Shown here: piece after piece, positions 5,869 through 12,048 of the stretch
Layout: every line of letters begins with the position of its first letter
How positions within the stretch are numbered: position 1 is the stretch's first letter
Assembly (NCBI RefSeq): GCF_937958535.1
Contig: NZ_CALGNQ010000231.1
Location: forward strand, 1 to 14,650
Direction: 5' to 3'
Origin: an uncultured Georgenia sp.
GTDB lineage: Bacteria; Actinomycetota; Actinomycetes; Actinomycetales; Actinomycetaceae
Length of the DNA: 14,650 bases
Notes under the pieces: model-generated
Told to the model about the DNA's origin: nothing
The model's input: only the letters and a program-made list of their open reading frames with translations
Database searches by the model: none
Translations under genes and position numbers: made by a program

Positions 5869-6849
5869 TCAGGCGACGCGGCCGCGGGCCGCCGCGGCCT
5901 CGCGGTACGCGGTGGGCGACTGGCCGTACTCGGCCTTGAAGAGCCGGCTGAAGTGGGCGGCGTCGAGCAGCCCCCACCGGGCGGCGATCGCCGAGACCGG
6001 CCGGTCGGCGTGGAGCGGGTCGATGAGGTCGCGGCGGATGCGCTCCAGCCGGCGGGAGCGGATCCACGCCGACACCGTCTCCCCCTCCTCGGAGAAGATC
6101 GTGTACAGGTGCCGGATGGAGATGTAGTGGGCCTGGGCGATCGACGCCGGGGTGAGGTCCGGGTCGCCGAGGTGCTCCAGGATGTACTCCCGCACCTCCC
6201 GCGCGAGGCTGCGCGCGGGCCCGACGGCGCCGTGACGGCGCTGGTGCAGCTCCTGGGACAGCATCGTCACCAGCAGGTCGAGCGCGGAGTGCACGAGCCG
6301 CGTGGCGTGCGAGCCGGAGAGCTGGTCCATGTTGCGTCCCAGCTCGACGAAGAACGGGTTGATGACCCGCCCGAGCCCCTCGTCGCGCGGGAAGCGCACG
6401 GCGGTGACCTGGGCGACCTCGTCGCGCGGGAGGTCGACGGCCTCGTGCGGGAACATGATGACCATCGCCCGGTTCCGCTCGGGGAACGTGAGCCGGTAGG
6501 TGCGGTGGGTGTCGTAGATGGCGATGTCGCCGGGCTGGAGCGTGACGCACCGGCCGTCCTGCTCGAGGACCGCCGGCCCGCTGAGCTGGAGGCTGAGCTT
6601 GTAGAACCGGCCCTCGACCTGCTCGATGAGGGCCTCGGTGCGGCGCACGACGTGCGGGGTGGCGACGATCTCGAAGACCGACACGTCGTCGACGACGGTG
6701 CGCTCGAGGTGGCCGCGGAAGGGCACGCCGTCGAGCGCGTCGACCTCGAGCGGGACGAAGCTGCCCGCGACGACCGCACGCCAGGCGTCCAGGTCGAGGG
6801 TGCCGCGGAGCTGGTCGATGTCGACGACACCACTGGCGAAGCGGGGCAT
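5869..6849 (-). CDS. AraC-family transcriptional activator, FeaR-like
   Basis: 326-aa regulator. The N-terminal half is an effector/cupin-like domain of the AraC_binding_2 type, with the characteristic LQPGDIAIYDTHRTYRL segment (104-120). The C-terminal HTH_18 domain spans about 218-318: first helix-turn-helix around LTPASIAQAHYISIRHLYTI, second around VSAIAARWGLLDAAHFSRLF, ending in the family signature YGQSPTAYR. The ATG at 6849 has GAAGGAG 7 nt upstream, so it is preferred over the longer open frame. E. coli FeaR, of the same architecture, activates amine oxidase and phenylacetaldehyde dehydrogenase genes. Here the gene lies between exactly such genes, so control of aldH and the permease/oxidase operon is likely. 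Its own promoter region carries the GATCATATACGA motif 38-49 bp upstream of the ATG. Confidence 0.93.
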   Translation of the reverse strand: MPRFASGVVDIDQLRGTLDLDAWRAVVAGSFVPLEVDALDGVPFRGHLERTVVDDVSVFEIVATPHVVRRTEALIEQVEGRFYKLSLQLSGPAVLEQDGRCVTLQPGDIAIYDTHRTYRLTFPERNRAMVIMFPHEAVDLPRDEVAQVTAVRFPRDEGLGRVINPFFVELGRNMDQLSGSHATRLVHSALDLLVTMLSQELHQRRHGAVGPARSLAREVREYILEHLGDPDLTPASIAQAHYISIRHLYTIFSEEGETVSAWIRSRRLERIRRDLIDPLHADRPVSAIAARWGLLDAAHFSRLFKAEYGQSPTAYREAAAARGRVA

Positions 6850-6885
6850 GCGGACTCCTTCGGACGGAGGACCCGGTGTGACCCC

Positions 6886-6898
6886 GATCATATACGAC
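6886..6898. promoter_or_regulatory. Shared motif GATCATATACGAC upstream of araC
   Basis: Second copy of the near-palindromic motif found upstream of the MFS gene; 14 bases (6884-6897) are identical. On the minus strand it holds TATGAT, which would place a transcription start about 30 bp before the araC ATG. A promoter or an operator is equally possible. Confidence 0.45.
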
Positions 6899-6938
6899 CC
6901 GAGGGTGGCCCGGGACACATCCCGCTCCCCGCCTCGGT

Positions 6939-6976
6939 CCGGCCGGGGGCCGCCGCTGCGGACGGCCCCCGGCCGG
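6939..6976 (-). terminator. Terminator hairpin of the permease-amine oxidase operon
   Basis: A perfect 14-bp stem: CCGGCCGGGGGCCG (6939-6952) with CGGCCCCCGGCCGG (6963-6976), and a 10-nt loop. It starts 7 bp after the amine oxidase stop. There is no T run. It separates the oxidase from araC, which therefore probably has its own promoter. Confidence 0.7.
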
Positions 6977-6983
6977 GGGGTGG

Positions 6984-8345
6984 TCAGCGCGCCACGACCG
7001 GCTGGTCCACCGGGGCACGCACCCCGAGCTCGGTGAGGACCCGCCGGGCGGTGGTGATGCCGGTCTCGATGGCGCCGTCGACGACGACGCCGTTCCATCC
7101 CTTGGCGATGTCCGCGCCGGCGAAGTACAGCCGGGTGTCGGTGTCGTGGAAGGTGCTCCAGCCCTCGATGAACTGGCCGGACCTGATGGTGGCCCAGGTC
7201 TGGCCGCTCCACCTGTCCGCGCACCAGTCGTGGCCGTCGCTCTCCAGGACGGTGAGGTCCGGGCGCCACTGGTTGACGATCTGCTGCACCTGGGCGACGT
7301 CCTGCAGGTCGATCGCGGTGTGGTCGGGCCCGAAGCCGACGAAGATCGTCGTCCCGTCGTCGAGGAAGTACTCGGCCTTCATCATCGCGATCGGGCTGCC
7401 CGTCGGGGCGGTGGCGATGAAGTTGTGGTGCCCCTGGACCTTGATCCAGATCTTGAAGCCGGTGCTGTTCGTCTTCTCCTCCACGACCCTGCGCATCGGC
7501 GCCGGCAGCTCGGGGGTGAAGGCCACGTGGTGCATCGCCCCGATCGGGACGGTGACGATGACGGCGTCGGCCTCGCGCGCGGTGCCGTCCTGGAGGGTGA
7601 GGCGGGCCCCGCGCTCGTCGTGCTCGACGGCGGTGACGGGGGTGGACAGGTGGATCGGGCAGCGCAGGTCGGCGGCGATGTTCTCGTACAGGCCGCGCAT
7701 CCCGTTCTTCAGCTTGAACTTCAGCGTCTGCTCGTCCAGCAGCGGCAGCCGGTGGTCCGACAGCGCGGCCCAGTGCTTGGCCATGAGCGGGGACGCCGTG
7801 GCGGTGTAGCCGTTGTACCCGGCCGACCAGTAGGCGTCGCAGACGTCGATCTCCTCCTGCGTGAAGCTCCCGTCGCGCAGGGCGTCGAGGACGCTGCCCT
7901 GGTCGGCCGCGCGGAAGCGCTCGACGACGTCGGCGGGGCCGTCGTACCTGTCGCTCAGGACGTACAGCGGGTCGTGCGGGTAGGGGAAGAACTCGCGGGA
8001 GCCCTCGAAGATCTTCGCCTGGGGACGGGCCAGGACGGCGTCGAGGTCGTCCTCGGGCCCCTCGTGCACCTCGCCGTCGGCGATCCAGTAGGCACGCTCG
8101 TAGTCGGGGCTGGGGTAGATCTCCTGGCCGTAGCGGGCGATCTCGGTCCAGACGTAGGGCTGCATCCAGTGCACCCAGGTGGCCCCGAGCTCGAGGGTGT
8201 GACCCATCCGCTCCTCGGTCCAGGCCCGGCCGCCGATGCGGTCGCGGGCCTCGAAGATCTCCACCTCCACCCCGGCGGTTTGCAGCTCGCGGGCAGCCAC
8301 GAGGCCGGCGAATCCGGCACCGACGATGAGGACCTTGGCAGACAT
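6984..8345 (-). CDS. Flavin-dependent monoamine oxidase family protein
   Basis: 453 aa, the usual length for bacterial flavin amine oxidases. The N terminus is the FAD-binding Rossmann fold: GAGFAG (9-14), the ribose-binding glutamate Glu32 in FEARDRIGGRAWT. A long substrate domain follows, then a second flavin-contact segment near the C terminus, LYFAGADIAKGWNGVVVDGAIETG (about 406-429). No cysteine stands where mammalian MAO binds FAD covalently, so the FAD is probably non-covalent. No signal peptide is seen; it acts in the cytoplasm. The reaction is amine plus O2 to aldehyde, ammonia and H2O2. Tyramine, phenethylamine or putrescine-type substrates are possible; the context (FeaR-like regulator, aldH, hpaD) favours an aromatic amine. 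The ATG at 8345 has AAAGGAG 7 nt upstream. It follows the permease by 22 bp and is surely co-transcribed with it. Confidence 0.94.
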   Translation of the reverse strand: MSAKVLIVGAGFAGLVAARELQTAGVEVEIFEARDRIGGRAWTEERMGHTLELGATWVHWMQPYVWTEIARYGQEIYPSPDYERAYWIADGEVHEGPEDDLDAVLARPQAKIFEGSREFFPYPHDPLYVLSDRYDGPADVVERFRAADQGSVLDALRDGSFTQEEIDVCDAYWSAGYNGYTATASPLMAKHWAALSDHRLPLLDEQTLKFKLKNGMRGLYENIAADLRCPIHLSTPVTAVEHDERGARLTLQDGTAREADAVIVTVPIGAMHHVAFTPELPAPMRRVVEEKTNSTGFKIWIKVQGHHNFIATAPTGSPIAMMKAEYFLDDGTTIFVGFGPDHTAIDLQDVAQVQQIVNQWRPDLTVLESDGHDWCADRWSGQTWATIRSGQFIEGWSTFHDTDTRLYFAGADIAKGWNGVVVDGAIETGITTARRVLTELGVRAPVDQPVVAR

Positions 8346-8367
8346 GCGTGCTCCTTTCGGTGAGAGG

Positions 8368-9849
8368 TCAGCCGACGTTGGCGTCGCGCAGGCGGTCGAA
8401 GACCTCGGGCCGCGTCCGGCGCAGCACCTCGCCCCAGACCAGGCCGACGACACCGGCGCCGAGGATGATCGCGGGCATGACGACGACGAGCGGCGAGGGG
8501 CCCTCGGCGCCGATCATGACGTCGAAGTTGACGAGGATGAGGGCGAAGACGGTGCCCAGCCCGAGGGCCGCGACGGCCGGCGCCCACAGCCGGACGAGGG
8601 ACGAGTAGCCGCGGTCGTCGCGCCAGAAGTAGGCGATGACGGCGACCGAGGTGACGAAGAGGAGGAAGACCAGCCCGAAGGCGGCGGCGTTGGTGAGCCA
8701 GGTGAACATCGTGACCACCGGGAACAGCGGCCCGAGCTCGGAGCCTGCGCCGACCACCGCGAAGATGACGATGAGCGTCAGCGCCAGCGCGGACTGGGCC
8801 AGCGACCCGGCGACGGGGGCGTGGTTCGTGCGACCGGCGCGGGCGAGCACGTGGGGCAGCACCCGGGCCCGGCCGAGGGAGAAGAAGTAGCGGGCCGCGG
8901 CGTTGTGGAACGCCATGAGCGCGGCGAACAGGCTGGTGACGAAGAGGAGGTTGCCGATGTCGGCGAGGAGGACCGACCCCTGCTCCTGGAGGAAGACGAA
9001 CATGATGTCCGGCCCGAGCTCCTGGGACAGCGGGACGATGCTCGAGACGCCCACGCCGATGGACAGCGCCCAGGCGGAGAAGGCGTAGAACGAGGCGATG
9101 ACGGCGACGGCGATGAAGGTGGCCCGCGCGACGGAGCGCCGCGGGTCCTTCACCTCCTCGCTGTAGATGGCGCCGGACTCGAAGCCCATGAAGGCGGCGA
9201 TGCCGAAGGCGAGGATCGCGCCGATGCCGTGGGTGGCCCAGTTCTCCAGGGCGAAGGGCTCGGCGGTGACGCCCTCCGGGGAGGCGAGGAACGACATGAC
9301 GTTGGCGACGACGACGACGGCGAACTCGAGCAGGACGACGACGGCGAGCACCCGCGCCGAGAGGTCGATCTTGTTCAGGCCGAGCCAGCCGACGACGACG
9401 AAGCCGAGCAGCGCCGCGGCCCACCACGGGACGTCGAGGCCGGTCTTCGCCGAGACGAAGGAGGCCAGGGCGAAGCCGAAGATGCCGTAGAGCCCGATCT
9501 GCATGGCGTTGTAGCTGATGAGGGCGAGCATCGAGGCGCCGATGCCCTGCCGGATGCCGAGCCCGGAGCTCACGTAGGCGTAGAAGGCCCCGGCGTTCTG
9601 GACCTGTGCGCTCATCGCGCCGTAGCCGATTGCGAACACGACGAGGATGAGCCCGAGGGCGAGGTAGCCCACGGGCACACCGGTCAGTCCGGTGACGGCG
9701 AAGCTCGTGGGGGCTCCGCCGGCGACGACGGTGAGCGGCGCGGACGCCGCGATGATGAGGAAGACGAGGTGCCGGACGGTCAGCGTCCGGCGGGCGAGCC
9801 CGGCCTCGGTCTCGGGCTGCTCGGTGCTCGTGGTCAGTGAGGTCGTCAT
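8368..9849 (-). CDS. APC-superfamily amino acid/amine permease
   Basis: 493-aa inner-membrane permease with about 12 hydrophobic segments, typical of the APC family. The first helix carries the unwound substrate-binding motif (SAPLTVVAGGAP). The middle holds the signature FMGFESGAIYSEEVKDPRR, a conserved cytoplasmic loop of GABA/putrescine-type APC transporters. The N-terminal 25 residues are soluble. The ATG at 9849 has GAAGGAG 9 nt upstream. It is the first gene of an operon with the amine oxidase 22 bp behind, so the transported compound is most likely the oxidase's amine substrate. That is inference from context, since APC specificity cannot be read from the sequence. The divergent gap upstream holds a 21-bp-spaced direct repeat that may bind the AraC-type regulator. 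Confidence 0.93.
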   Translation of the reverse strand: MTTSLTTSTEQPETEAGLARRTLTVRHLVFLIIAASAPLTVVAGGAPTSFAVTGLTGVPVGYLALGLILVVFAIGYGAMSAQVQNAGAFYAYVSSGLGIRQGIGASMLALISYNAMQIGLYGIFGFALASFVSAKTGLDVPWWAAALLGFVVVGWLGLNKIDLSARVLAVVVLLEFAVVVVANVMSFLASPEGVTAEPFALENWATHGIGAILAFGIAAFMGFESGAIYSEEVKDPRRSVARATFIAVAVIASFYAFSAWALSIGVGVSSIVPLSQELGPDIMFVFLQEQGSVLLADIGNLLFVTSLFAALMAFHNAAARYFFSLGRARVLPHVLARAGRTNHAPVAGSLAQSALALTLIVIFAVVGAGSELGPLFPVVTMFTWLTNAAAFGLVFLLFVTSVAVIAYFWRDDRGYSSLVRLWAPAVAALGLGTVFALILVNFDVMIGAEGPSPLVVVMPAIILGAGVVGLVWGEVLRRTRPEVFDRLRDANVG

Positions 9850-9958
9850 GGGTCACGCTCCTTCGCGGGGGTGTCTCGACGTCGAGCTGCTGCGACTACC
9901 CGTGACGGTACGGAGGCCGGGAGACCGGTGGAAGGACGCGCGCGCCCCAGGCCACGCT

Positions 9959-9990
9959 CCGACAAGTGGTGTGCGCGATTCGACAAGCGG
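9959..9990. promoter_or_regulatory. Putative AraC-type operator in the permease/ROK divergent region
   Basis: CGACAAGTGG (9960-9969) and CGACAAGCGG (9981-9990) are a direct repeat with an exact 21-bp period, matching at 9 of 10 bases. Read on the minus strand it is CTTGTCG, 14 bp, CTTGTCGG, the same pattern as at 5771-5799. It lies 110 bp upstream of the permease start and 125 bp upstream of the ROK start. Relative orientation to the permease is opposite to that at aldH, but it agrees for the ROK gene. The rest of the 265-bp gap shows a TTGACT at 10060 without a good -10 partner. Confidence 0.5.
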
Positions 9991-10114
9991 ACCCCAGTAC
10001 CGCGCCGCCGGGCGCCGCCCGTCCGTCCCGTTCCCCTGACAGCGCATCGGGCCGTGCGCTTGACTGGCAGCCGTGGCCGGCAGGACTTCCGCACGGTGGG
10101 AAGGGGGCGTGAGC

Positions 10115-11047
10115 GTGGGCGGACGGGTCGGCCTGCGGGCCGGGCTCGACATCGGCGGCACCTCGACGGTGGCGGTGCTCCTCGACACCGAGGGCGCGCC
10201 CCTCGCCCACCACACCGCCCGCTCCGGCCGCGGTCCGACGGCGGTGGTCGACGTGGCGGTGGCCGCGGTCGGGCGGCTGTGCGACGTGGCCGGGGTGTCC
10301 CCCGCCGCGCTGCGGGGCGTGGGGGTGGGGCTGCCCGGCACCGTCGTGGACGGCCGGGTGCGCAACGCGGTCAACCTCGGTATCGCCGAGCTGGACATGG
10401 CCGGGGCGCTCGGCGACCGGCTCGGTGCCCCCGTCTTCGTGGAGAACGACGTCGACGCGGCCGCCCTGGGCGCGCACCACGTGCTCGCGGCAGCGGGGGA
10501 CGCGCCGCGTTCGCTGGCCTACCTCAACCTCGGGACCGGCCTGGCGTGCGGCGTCGTCACCGGCGGACGGCTGTGGCGCGGGGCCGCGGGCGCGGCCGGT
10601 GAGGTGGGGCACGTGCCCGTCGACCCCGATGGAGCGCCGTGCCCGTGCGGGCAGCGCGGGTGCCTGGAGACGGTGGCCTCGGGCTCCGCCGTCGCCCGGA
10701 TGTGGCCCGCGACCGACGCGCCGCCACCCGTCGCCCTCTTCGCGGCGGCAGCCCAGGGGGACCCGGCCGCACGCGCCGTCCGGGAACGGGTGCTCGCCGG
10801 CGTCGCGGCGGCGGTCCGGCTCGTCGCCCTCACCTTCGACCCGGAGCGGGTGGTGCTCGGCGGCGGCCTCACCGCGCTGGGGCGCCCGCTCCTGTCCGGC
10901 GTGCGCGAGGCGTTGACCGAGCTGGCACGCGGCTCACCGTTCCTCGCCTCCCTCGACCTGCCCGACCGGCTCGGGCTCGTCCCGCGCCCCGCGGAGGTCG
11001 GCGCGCTGGGCGCGGCGCTGCTCACCGGCGTCCTGGCCGCACGGTGA
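10115..11047 (+). CDS. ROK-family sugar kinase (glucokinase-like)
   Basis: 310-aa kinase of the ROK family. Visible motifs are the phosphate-binding DIGGTST (12-18), catalytic Asp112 in VENDVDAAALG, ATP-binding LNLGTGLACG (137-146), and the ROK zinc site His166 in GEVGH together with CPCGQRGCLE (Cys176, Cys178, Cys183). There is no N-terminal winged helix, so it is a kinase rather than a ROK repressor; the sugar is unknown (glucose, N-acetylglucosamine or similar). The GTG at 10115 is chosen because GGAAGGGGG lies 7 nt upstream. Other in-frame GTG codons at 10073 and 10109 are possible but less well spaced. It diverges from the amine permease and has no obvious pathway link to the aromatic genes; a sugar kinase here may be an unrelated neighbour. 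Confidence 0.92.
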   Translation: MGGRVGLRAGLDIGGTSTVAVLLDTEGAPLAHHTARSGRGPTAVVDVAVAAVGRLCDVAGVSPAALRGVGVGLPGTVVDGRVRNAVNLGIAELDMAGALGDRLGAPVFVENDVDAAALGAHHVLAAAGDAPRSLAYLNLGTGLACGVVTGGRLWRGAAGAAGEVGHVPVDPDGAPCPCGQRGCLETVASGSAVARMWPATDAPPPVALFAAAAQGDPAARAVRERVLAGVAAAVRLVALTFDPERVVLGGGLTALGRPLLSGVREALTELARGSPFLASLDLPDRLGLVPRPAEVGALGAALLTGVLAAR

Positions 11048-11123
11048 CCCGCACAGCCCCACGGTGACCCGCACGCCCCGCGGCACCCCGCACAGCCCCA
11101 CGGTGACCCGCACGCCCCGCGGC
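11041..11123. repeat. Tandem repeat after the ROK gene
   Basis: A 37-bp unit at 11048-11084 recurs identically at 11087-11123 (period 39 bp). Inside it a shorter element, ACGGTGACCCGCAC, occurs three times (11041, 11061, 11100). The first copy spans the ROK stop codon. The stretch is open in the iclR frame but is unlikely to be coding, because the iclR start with a ribosome-binding site lies later at 11286. Confidence 0.8.
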
Positions 11124-11148
11124 GCATCGCACGGCCGCGCGATGCGCC
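11121..11148 (+). terminator. Hairpin downstream of ROK
   Basis: GGCGCATCGC (11121-11130) pairs perfectly with GCGATGCGCC (11139-11148) around an 8-nt loop. It begins 73 bp after the ROK stop, at the end of the tandem repeat. There is no T run. It is the likely terminator of the ROK gene. Confidence 0.45.
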
Positions 11149-11204
11149 CCCGATGCCGCGCGGTCCGCCACAGCCCCGTGGTGGCCTCCTCGACCGGGGG
11201 TCCG

Positions 11205-11219
11205 GTGCACTATCTGCAC
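11205..11219. promoter_or_regulatory. Inverted repeat in the iclR promoter region
   Basis: GTGCA, 5 nt, TGCAC is a perfect palindrome 66 bp upstream of the iclR ATG. It overlaps a possible -35 (TGCACA, 11215-11220) set 17 bp before TACGAT (11238-11243). IclR-family proteins often bind palindromes in their own promoters, so autoregulation is plausible. Confidence 0.35.
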
Positions 11220-11230
11220 AGCGTGACGTC

Positions 11231-11243
11231 GATCCAATACGAT
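11231..11243. promoter_or_regulatory. Shared motif GATCCAATACGAT upstream of iclR
   Basis: Matches the MFS-upstream motif (2420-2432) at 11 of 13 positions and sits 42-54 bp before the iclR ATG. It also forms a small palindrome CAAT-ACG-ATTG (11235-11245). TACGAT within it may be the -10 box. Confidence 0.4.
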
Positions 11244-11285
11244 TGCCCTGTCTGCGGGCGCGTGCCCGGACAGGAACGAGGGACG

Positions 11286-11996
11286 ATGAGCACTCCGGCC
11301 GGCGGCACGTCGCAGACGCTCTCCCGTGGGCTGCGCGCCCTCGAGACACTGTGCAGCGCCGCCACACCGCTGCGGGTCAACGACGTCGCCGACGTGCTGG
11401 GCGTCCACCGCTCGGCCGCCTACCGGCTGCTGCGCACCCTCGAGGAGCACGGTCTGGCTGCCCGCACCGAGCACGGCTACCTGCCCGGCCCGGGGCTGCG
11501 CACCCTCCTCGAGGCCGCGGAGGCGCCGCAGCAGCGCAAGGCCACCCCGATCCTCCAGGGGGTCGTCGACGACCTCGGCGTCACCGCGTTCCTCGCGGTC
11601 GCCGAGCACGGGCTGGCCATCACCCGCACCACCGTCGAACCACGGCACCACGGCGTCACCCTCGTCGTCCGTCCCGGCAGCGCCCACCCGCTGACCCGTG
11701 GCGCCCCGGGTCTCGCCCTCCTCGTCGCCCTCGGGGACGAGCTCTCCGCGGCCGAGCTCGCCGAGCTCGCCGGGCCGCGGCTGCCCGACGTCCAGGCCGC
11801 CCGCGCCCGCGGCTGGGCGGTCTCCCACGACGAGGTCATCCCCAACGTCCGCTCCGTGGCCGTCCCGGTGCGTGGCGCGGTCGGGTGGCCGGCCGCCCTC
11901 GCCGTCGTCTTCCCCGACCAGACCGTCCCGGACGAGACCGCTGCCCGGCGTCTGCAGCAGGCGGCCCGCGACTTCGTCCTGGCGATGGAGCGCTAG
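11286..11996 (+). CDS. IclR-family transcriptional regulator
   Basis: 236-aa regulator. The N-terminal winged helix-turn-helix covers about residues 9-65 (SQTLSRGLRALETL, then VNDVADVLGVHRSAAYRLLRTLEEHGL), the classic IclR_N pattern. The rest is a shortened IclR effector-binding domain (about 85-235); the family is usually about 250 aa. The start is the ATG at 11286, with AGGA and GAGGGA just upstream. The frame is open back to 11064, but that part is the tandem repeat and the promoter region. It converges on the hpaD-MFS operon, whose aromatic substrate makes it a natural ligand-responsive regulator; IclR proteins commonly control aromatic catabolism. Which genes it binds is not shown; the palindrome at 11205-11219 is a candidate own site. 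Confidence 0.92.
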   Translation: MSTPAGGTSQTLSRGLRALETLCSAATPLRVNDVADVLGVHRSAAYRLLRTLEEHGLAARTEHGYLPGPGLRTLLEAAEAPQQRKATPILQGVVDDLGVTAFLAVAEHGLAITRTTVEPRHHGVTLVVRPGSAHPLTRGAPGLALLVALGDELSAAELAELAGPRLPDVQAARARGWAVSHDEVIPNVRSVAVPVRGAVGWPAALAVVFPDQTVPDETAARRLQQAARDFVLAMER

Positions 11997-12003
11997 CGCG
12001 CCA

Positions 12004-12033
12004 GGAGCCGGGCCCCGCACGGGGCCCGGCTCC
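12004..12033. terminator. Bidirectional terminator between iclR and the MHS transporter
   Basis: A perfect 13-bp stem: GGAGCCGGGCCCC (12004-12016) with GGGGCCCGGCTCC (12021-12033), and a 4-nt loop. It lies 7 bp after the iclR stop and 15 bp after the stop of the convergent transporter gene, so it can serve both. Confidence 0.8.
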
Positions 12034-12048
12034 CTGTCGGTCGGTGGC

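Noticed and set aside
6939..6976. Attachment site or mobile element end
   Set aside because: The perfect inverted repeat lies 7 bp after a stop codon in the right place for a terminator, and no integrase or transposase is present.
4244..7018. A 924-codon open frame seemingly fusing a long arginine/proline-rich protein to the aldehyde dehydrogenase
   Set aside because: The N-terminal half is low-complexity R/P/A/H text antisense-free but out of frame with araC on the same strand; the aldehyde dehydrogenase has its own ATG at 5677 with a good ribosome-binding site.
5782..7809. A 675-codon plus-strand frame across araC and part of the amine oxidase
   Set aside because: It spans a clear intergenic terminator and two well-supported opposite-strand genes; no recognisable domain.
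7955..9856. A 633-codon minus-strand frame across permease and oxidase
   Set aside because: R/H/P-rich out-of-frame shadow of the permease; its end resembles a frame-shifted oxidase only because it overlaps that gene.
10060..10088. ROK promoter with TTGACT as -35
   Set aside because: No acceptable -10 box at 16-18 bp spacing; only CAGGAC at 15 bp.
11041..11123. CRISPR-like array
   Set aside because: The two 37-bp copies are nearly adjacent with a 2-bp gap, so there are no spacers, and no cas gene is present; it is a plain tandem repeat.
11064..11285. N-terminal extension of IclR by 74 codons
   Set aside because: It would translate the tandem repeat, the hairpin and the promoter motifs; the ATG at 11286 has a ribosome-binding site and gives the normal IclR N terminus.
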